NCBI RefSeq assembly: GCF_002019795.1
Contig: NZ_KV917381.1
Span: 4,124,068-4,188,067 of the forward strand
DNA: 64,000 bases
Direction of reading: 5' to 3'
DNA from: Bacillus alkalicellulosilyticus
GTDB lineage: Bacteria; Bacillota; Bacilli; Bacillales; Bacillaceae_F
The notes under the pieces were generated by a model. The model did not search any database. It was given only the letters and a program-made list of their open reading frames with translations, and was not told the origin of the DNA. A program made the position numbers and the translations under genes. Shown here in pieces: positions 59,600-64,000 of the stretch (within the stretch, counting starts at the first letter, position 1; every line of letters begins with the position of its first letter).

Positions 59600-60556
59600 T
59601 TAAAAAATATGATAAAAATATTCAGCATTTAAATTTACCTTTAACTCTTTAGAAACCATTTCCATAAGATCCCAAGAAAAACAATAAAACTTCCAATATG
59701 TTATCTTACCATTAACTGTTTCTATGTAATGAACATTGTTTAAGTAAAGTTGATTGTCATGTTTCTTTTCTAATTCAATAATTACAGGACGACCCCATAG
59801 CATTTTGTATTCTGAAACATCAATATGTTGAGTTTGTACAATCTCGTACCAATCCTTTAGAGAGTTGTTCTTTGTTTCATCAGACCCAAACTCTATGCCA
59901 GAGTGGGTAATGTCCGTAACTACATTTTCGTCTAAGATTGAAGAGATTAATGTTGGATCTTTGCTTCTAAACCCCTCTAGTAAAATATCAATAGCTTTAT
60001 TGTACTCAATGTCCCTATTTTTCGTTTTATTTTTTTGCCCTTCCTTTTTCTTCCCATTCCGTAGTTGCTCCCTAGCTCTACTTAAATTAGTGTATATTGC
60101 TCCTTCCGTCGTGCCAACGATTTCTGCAATTTCTTTTCCCTTATATTTAAAAACATCTGATAATATCAGAACAACATACTGCATAGAAGTAAGGCTTGTT
60201 ACTAGAAAATCAATATTTTCAAGCAGTTGGAGGTCGTCATCGAAAGGAATATTGTTTACAAATTCATCATTTTCAGAGAAATTTAAGTGTTTATCTTTTC
60301 TTTTTTGATCAATAAATAAATTTGTTGCAATTTTAAATAAAATTGACTTCGTTTTTACTGGTTGATACAATTTTGATAATATTGAAAAAGACTTTAACAA
60401 AGTGTCTTGGACTAAATCCTCTGCATCCCAAGGTGAGCGTGTTAAACTATAACAATATCTCCACAAATCTGAACGATAAGGTTCAATTTTTTCTTTAAAG
60501 TCTCTTTCTAAATTTCTTAAGTTAATACTAAGATTATTTAAGTTATCTACTGTCAC
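59600..60556 (-). CDS. ECF sigma factor with C-terminal SnoaL-like domain
   Basis: This is an alternative sigma factor that should direct RNA polymerase to a small regulon. Region 2 (residues 25-90) has DLWRYCYSLTRSPWDAEDLV and DTLLKSFS. Region 4 (110-165) has QYVVLILSDVFKYKGKEIAEIVGTTEGAIYTNLSRAREQL, read in part. The C-terminus (about 180-318) is an NTF2/SnoaL-like domain (EGFRSKDPTLISSILDENVV), as in ECF41-type factors, where it controls activity without a separate anti-sigma. No anti-sigma gene is adjacent. GTG at 60556 has AGGA 8 bases upstream. Confidence 0.88.
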   Translation of the reverse strand: MTVDNLNNLSINLRNLERDFKEKIEPYRSDLWRYCYSLTRSPWDAEDLVQDTLLKSFSILSKLYQPVKTKSILFKIATNLFIDQKRKDKHLNFSENDEFVNNIPFDDDLQLLENIDFLVTSLTSMQYVVLILSDVFKYKGKEIAEIVGTTEGAIYTNLSRAREQLRNGKKKEGQKNKTKNRDIEYNKAIDILLEGFRSKDPTLISSILDENVVTDITHSGIEFGSDETKNNSLKDWYEIVQTQHIDVSEYKMLWGRPVIIELEKKHDNQLYLNNVHYIETVNGKITYWKFYCFSWDLMEMVSKELKVNLNAEYFYHIF

Positions 60557-60689
60557 TCTCTCACCATCCTATTTATAAATTTGTTACTCTTTTTTAAACT
60601 TTACATATCACAAAACATCATACTAAGATCATATCAAAAAATAACAAATTGTAGATCTTGTTTTCTACAATTATGGAAATCCTTGTTGT

Positions 60690-60840
60690 CATTAAGGGTC
60701 TAGTACGAAAAAAGACCATCTAAAAATGAGTGACCTCCTCAAATGACTATTTAATCACAAGTATCCTTGTACTGTGCAGCAAATGGATCTGTTGTTTTTC
60801 GTCTTTCTACCTCAACATTAGCTCCAGTTAGTGGAACAAA
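60690..60840. repeat. Dispersed intergenic repeat, copy R4 (degenerate)
   Basis: GTCTAGTACGAAAA and AAGTATCCTTGTACTGTGCAG match R1/R3 positions, but the centre has diverged. It ends GCTCCAGTTAGTGG. The rest of 60557-60881 shows no gene. Confidence 0.5.
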
Positions 60841-60881
60841 GACTCTTGAGGGTCATTTGCTATTCAGTAACCTGTCTTTTC

Positions 60882-61640
60882 CTACTCATTATTATCGTTC
60901 TCATTATAATATGCTTTTAACTCTTTATAAATATAGCTAGCTATGTTTTCAGGAAAATAAGTAGTAAACTCATGATTGTACTTAGCTAAAAAAAGGTCAT
61001 CCTCCACTAATTTTAAAATTTTTCTACTCGCCGGGAATAGGTTATCCATTTTATTTAGAACCTCTTGTACTTTTTTTCTACTTGTAGAATCGTTAAAGTG
61101 AAGGGCGTTTCTAATCGCTTGAATTAAGTACCATGTTTCTCTATCCATCTTCTCCTGGTATTCTGGATCATGAAGGATTTTTATTTCTTTTAAGATCTCC
61201 TTGTCATCTGCAAAATGTTCTTCCCATATTTGAATTTGCGATTTTTCCCTCCTAAATAAATCAAGCATAATAAAAGCAAATTCATTTAATTCTTCCTCGG
61301 AAATACCTTCAATGTTATACAGTCTCTCCATTCTCGTAATTACTTCTAACTTATCATTTAATTCCACTTGCTTTTGTTCAATTAACTGCTTCTGTACCTG
61401 CAACAACTCTCGATTTTTTAACTTCTGATTAGTCATCTGTTCTTTTATTTCATTTAATGATAAACCAAAATGTTTTAAAATCATTATTTGTTGAAAAAGT
61501 TCCCAGTCCAATCGTGTATATACTTTTCGACCATTTTTATTTACTTTTTTTGGGGTAAGTAACTCCATTTTATCGTAGTACCTTAGTGTTCTTACCGTTG
61601 ACCCTACTACTTTTGCAAACTGACCAATTGTCATTTCCAT
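60882..61640 (-). CDS. MerR-family transcriptional regulator
   Basis: This is a 252-residue activator with an N-terminal winged helix (MTIGQFAKVVGSTVRTLRYY), a dimer coiled coil and a helical TipAS-like C-terminal domain (IWEEHFADDKEILKEIK). No Cys cluster is present, so the ligand is organic, not metal. ATG at 61640 has AGGTGG upstream. It is divergent from an MFS efflux gene with an inverted repeat between them, a standard multidrug-pump layout. Its own promoter region has TATAAT. Confidence 0.9.
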   Translation of the reverse strand: MEMTIGQFAKVVGSTVRTLRYYDKMELLTPKKVNKNGRKVYTRLDWELFQQIMILKHFGLSLNEIKEQMTNQKLKNRELLQVQKQLIEQKQVELNDKLEVITRMERLYNIEGISEEELNEFAFIMLDLFRREKSQIQIWEEHFADDKEILKEIKILHDPEYQEKMDRETWYLIQAIRNALHFNDSTSRKKVQEVLNKMDNLFPASRKILKLVEDDLFLAKYNHEFTTYFPENIASYIYKELKAYYNENDNNE

Positions 61641-61649
61641 GTTAACACC

Positions 61650-61681
61650 ACCTTACTTAATTATAATCTGTTACGTAAGGT
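61650..61681. promoter_or_regulatory. Candidate MerR operator
   Basis: ACCTTAC (61650-61656) and GTAAGGT (61675-61681) are an 18-base-spaced inverted repeat upstream of the MerR gene. A TATAAT -10 box (minus strand, 61662-61667) lies between the arms. Confidence 0.6.
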
Positions 61682-61818
61682 CACAATCAATACACTTGTG
61701 TTAACCGTTTTACTATTGTAAATTTGCGAATTACCTATTTTTGCGGAAAATGTTTGCTTACGACATTACGTCACAATTTATGATTGGTTCTATACTAAGT
61801 TTGAGAGGATGGTTATCT

Positions 61819-63036
61819 ATGGAACAACAATCATTATTCCGGAATCGCACTTTTATATTTTTGTTTTTTGGGAGCTTTTTGGCGCTAATAGGATTTAGTA
61901 TGTTTTTCATGACAACCACTTGGTATGTCATTTCTGATTTAAATTCTGCTAGTTCATTGGGGATTATTCTTATCGCCATTACTGTGCCACGTATTCTCAT
62001 GATGGCATTTGGAGGAGTTCTTGCTGATAAATTTAAGAAGACGACAATCATGTTCAGTACGAGTTCAATCCAAGGAGTTCTGCTAGTTATCATCTTTTTA
62101 TTGCATAACGCAGATCAATTATCATTTCTGTACCTGGTCATTTTGGGATCCATTTTTGGAACATTAGATGCATTTTCCGGACCAGCAGGAACATCATTAA
62201 TTCCGAAAATCGTACAAAAAAACCAAATAAAACAAGCAAATGCTATTATTCAGGGGTTGGGGCAGATTGGCTTTGTTATTGGACCTATTATCTCTGGGAG
62301 TATCATGGAATTCGGTGGCGTAACAGCAGGTTATTTAGTCTCATCTATTATTGTTTTGTTGTCTGCCTTTTTTATGTTTCCACCTTTCATAAAGGAAGGT
62401 CCTGTAGTCAACACATTTAAACAAACACCATTTAAAGACCTCATAGAAGGTCTTTCCTATGTAAAAGCAAGTAGATTTTTAATGACAGGTATCCTAATTT
62501 TAATTACATTAAACTTTTTTGCCTTTGGAGCGATATCCATTGCAATCCCCATTTTAGTGGAAACTTATGGAGGCACACCCATTAACCTTAGTTACATTGA
62601 CGCTGCTTTAGGGGTTGGGATGCTAATAAGCACAGCAATAATCGGTATAATCAAAATACGTCGTAGGGGATTAACATCGATTGCAGGCTTACTTGCAACA
62701 TTACTAGTAGCTATAGCTTTTAGTCAAATTCCTAATTTATATATCTTGACGGCGTTAGCGTTTTTAATTGGTTTTACCATGACATTTGTTTCTATCCCTT
62801 TCTTCACTTCAGCACAAGAAGATACTGATCCTCGTATTATGGGGAGGGTTATGAGTATTGTCTTTTTAGCCATGAACGGGTTTGATCCTCTTGCCTATGC
62901 AAGTGTAACGTTACTCGTTTCTAGAGGATTTGATATTCAATTAGTCATACTTTCCTTTTCTATTGTTGGATTAATAATTGCTATTTTCATTTTGTGGAGA
63001 GGACATACATTTAGAAGTTACAAGTCTAACTATTAA
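61819..63036 (+). CDS. MFS efflux transporter (MFS_3 type)
   Basis: This is a 405-residue, 12-helix major facilitator protein of the macrolide/enterobactin exporter branch. MFFMTTTWYVISDL (helix 1), RILMMAFGGVLADKFKKTT (loop 2-3 motif) and GFVIGPIISGSIMEFGG (helix 5) are typical. ATG at 61819 has AGAGGATGG upstream; the 26 codons in front of it are leader. It is divergent from the MerR regulator, which probably induces it. Likely drug or toxin export; the substrate is unknown. Confidence 0.9.
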   Translation: MEQQSLFRNRTFIFLFFGSFLALIGFSMFFMTTTWYVISDLNSASSLGIILIAITVPRILMMAFGGVLADKFKKTTIMFSTSSIQGVLLVIIFLLHNADQLSFLYLVILGSIFGTLDAFSGPAGTSLIPKIVQKNQIKQANAIIQGLGQIGFVIGPIISGSIMEFGGVTAGYLVSSIIVLLSAFFMFPPFIKEGPVVNTFKQTPFKDLIEGLSYVKASRFLMTGILILITLNFFAFGAISIAIPILVETYGGTPINLSYIDAALGVGMLISTAIIGIIKIRRRGLTSIAGLLATLLVAIAFSQIPNLYILTALAFLIGFTMTFVSIPFFTSAQEDTDPRIMGRVMSIVFLAMNGFDPLAYASVTLLVSRGFDIQLVILSFSIVGLIIAIFILWRGHTFRSYKSNY

Positions 63037-63301
63037 TTTACCTTCAGGAAAGAGGGTTGAACAAAGGGACTTTTATCCCACCCTCTAAGCAATAAGCGAA
63101 ACCGCCACATTATTATAAAATCCCGTTGTGAGTGGATTTCTCGCAACGGACTTTGTGGCCAGTGAAGCCATTGCAGATGTTTTAGCTAGTTACGTCCGAG
63201 CTTTTTAGGTTTTCCTTGCTGAACAGTAATTGTCTACTATAAATCAAAGCTAATAATCCCCTACCAATTAGGAAGGCAAAAGTACATAATAGTACACCAA
63301 A
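63037..63301. other. Intergenic region with hairpin
   Basis: CCGTTGTGAG (63123-63132) and CTCGCAACGG (63140-63149) form a ten-pair hairpin with one G-U pair. AGTGAAGCCATTGCA (near 63161) is shared with 38886. A fragment of the dispersed repeat (GAACAGTAATTGTC) is near 63222. No gene is seen. Confidence 0.45.
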
Positions 63302-63814
63302 CTACTTACTAGAATCTCTACCTTCATCGAAGCTAACATCAGTATCGATAAGTTCCACACTATAGGCATACTCATCTTCATTCATGTGTATCACTTTACC
63401 AATTCCTGCAAATAGTCTTTCTTCAAAACTAGGATCGATTATATTAATTATAAATGCTGGGTTCAGAGGAGACGATGTTTTACTATCCGGTATATCACCA
63501 TTCATATAAAAATCGGGGAAGTATTCCAATATATCTACTTGAATGTCGTTAGTTAACTCGGACTCCACATACATATTAATTAAATCTACTTTAAATGTTC
63601 CTCTTGAATCCTCACCCTCTTTAACCTCAAAAGTAAGAGTTTCAAATAACATTTCTGAAGCAGGATACTCACTGTGAGCATCTGATAGCTCAACTTCAAC
63701 TGTTTCATCAACTTCATTAAGTAATTGCTGGTCGTTATCACCGCATGCAGCTAATAACAATACAGTTAAAGATAGATAACATCCATAATGCACTTTCTTT
63801 GTTACCTCTCTCAT
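63302..63814 (-). CDS. Lipoprotein, unknown function
   Basis: This is a 170-residue exported lipoprotein. The signal peptide ends in lipobox LLLAACGD. The mature part is acidic and beta-rich (ASEMLFETLTFEVKEGEDSR; NPAFIINIIDPSFEERLFAG). ATG at 63814 has TAGGAG 6 bases upstream; the longer frame from 63862 is leader. It is monocistronic, and the surface role is unknown. Confidence 0.78.
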   Translation of the reverse strand: MREVTKKVHYGCYLSLTVLLLAACGDNDQQLLNEVDETVEVELSDAHSEYPASEMLFETLTFEVKEGEDSRGTFKVDLINMYVESELTNDIQVDILEYFPDFYMNGDIPDSKTSSPLNPAFIINIIDPSFEERLFAGIGKVIHMNEDEYAYSVELIDTDVSFDEGRDSSK

Positions 63815-63987
63815 AAATTCTCCTAAGACATTATTTGTCATTAAAAATAACCTCCATTTCAACTCTAAAACAAAATGGTTTCATTTGATGAGTTCCCATT
63901 GTCTTATTCCTTTCTTTTTTCCTCCCCTTAGTTTATCCTATAATTAGAAACTTTTGGTTTTTTTGTATTTTTTATAGGAGTGATAAA

Positions 63988-64000
63988 ATGGTTAGAAGTT
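63988..64000 (+). CDS. Start of a gene running off the window
   Basis: ATG at 63988 follows TAGGAGTGATAAA, a strong ribosome site. Only MVRS can be read, so no product can be named. Confidence 0.6.

Overview
The window is low-GC DNA from a Bacillaceae-type Firmicute. The signs are strong AGGAGG-type ribosome sites, frequent TTG/GTG starts, many rho-independent terminators, and families typical of Bacillus: LCP, DUF2071, DUF3231, YcgL, VanZ, LURP-one and a pre-toxin-type protein. It is a patchy accessory region. Intact genes alternate with decayed ones, and short dispersed repeats lie between them. There are no rRNA, tRNA or CRISPR sequences.

Region 1 (1-19.2 kb) concerns the cell surface and its polysaccharide. 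It holds the 5' end of a nucleotide-sugar dehydrogenase, a secreted subtilisin with four 97-residue C-terminal repeats, an MBOAT/DHHW O-acetylation pair, a large acyltransferase-3/SGNH protein, gpsA, an LCP cell-wall ligase, a broken fibronectin-III protein, VanZ and an SGNH protein. A second O-acetylation cassette (SGNH hydrolase, MBOAT, SGNH-like partner) follows at 15.4-18.9 kb. This cassette lies directly downstream of a cyclic-di-GMP-I riboswitch (19.2-19.3 kb, minus strand), which leads a 52-residue protein. The 3' end and terminator of that small gene are duplicated on the far side of the cassette, as a 79-bp direct repeat with one mismatch.

Region 2 (19.5-44 kb) carries eight copies of a 25-bp perfect or near-perfect palindrome, whose flanks in several copies extend the palindrome with unrelated but complementary sequence. 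Between the copies lie a DUF6933/pRiA4b-ORF3 protein, lipoproteins, a YcgL nucleotidyltransferase, a GAF-GGDEF protein and a MHYT-PAS-GGDEF-EAL protein. The same stretch has a decayed VbhA/Fic toxin-antitoxin pair, a PD-(D/E)XK nuclease-like protein with a duplicated C-terminal domain, a MarR-MFS-esterase operon, a broken pre-toxin gene with a candidate immunity gene, and several small or broken genes.

Region 3 (44-64 kb) contains a RloC-like AAA ATPase with zinc hook and candidate anticodon-nuclease residues, followed by a frameshifted partner. It also has CBS, PAP2, K+/H+ antiporter, tyrosine recombinase and IS110 transposase genes, two broken DUF3231 genes, an ECF sigma factor with a fused SnoaL-like domain beside a VOC protein, and a divergent MerR/MFS pair. 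A degenerate intergenic repeat of about 150 bp recurs through this part.

Several short genes found by reading the sequence (at 11976, 19006, 19504, 31114, 47618 and 48482) are included. Many broken genes differ from an open frame by one base in a homopolymer, so sequencing error cannot be excluded for those.
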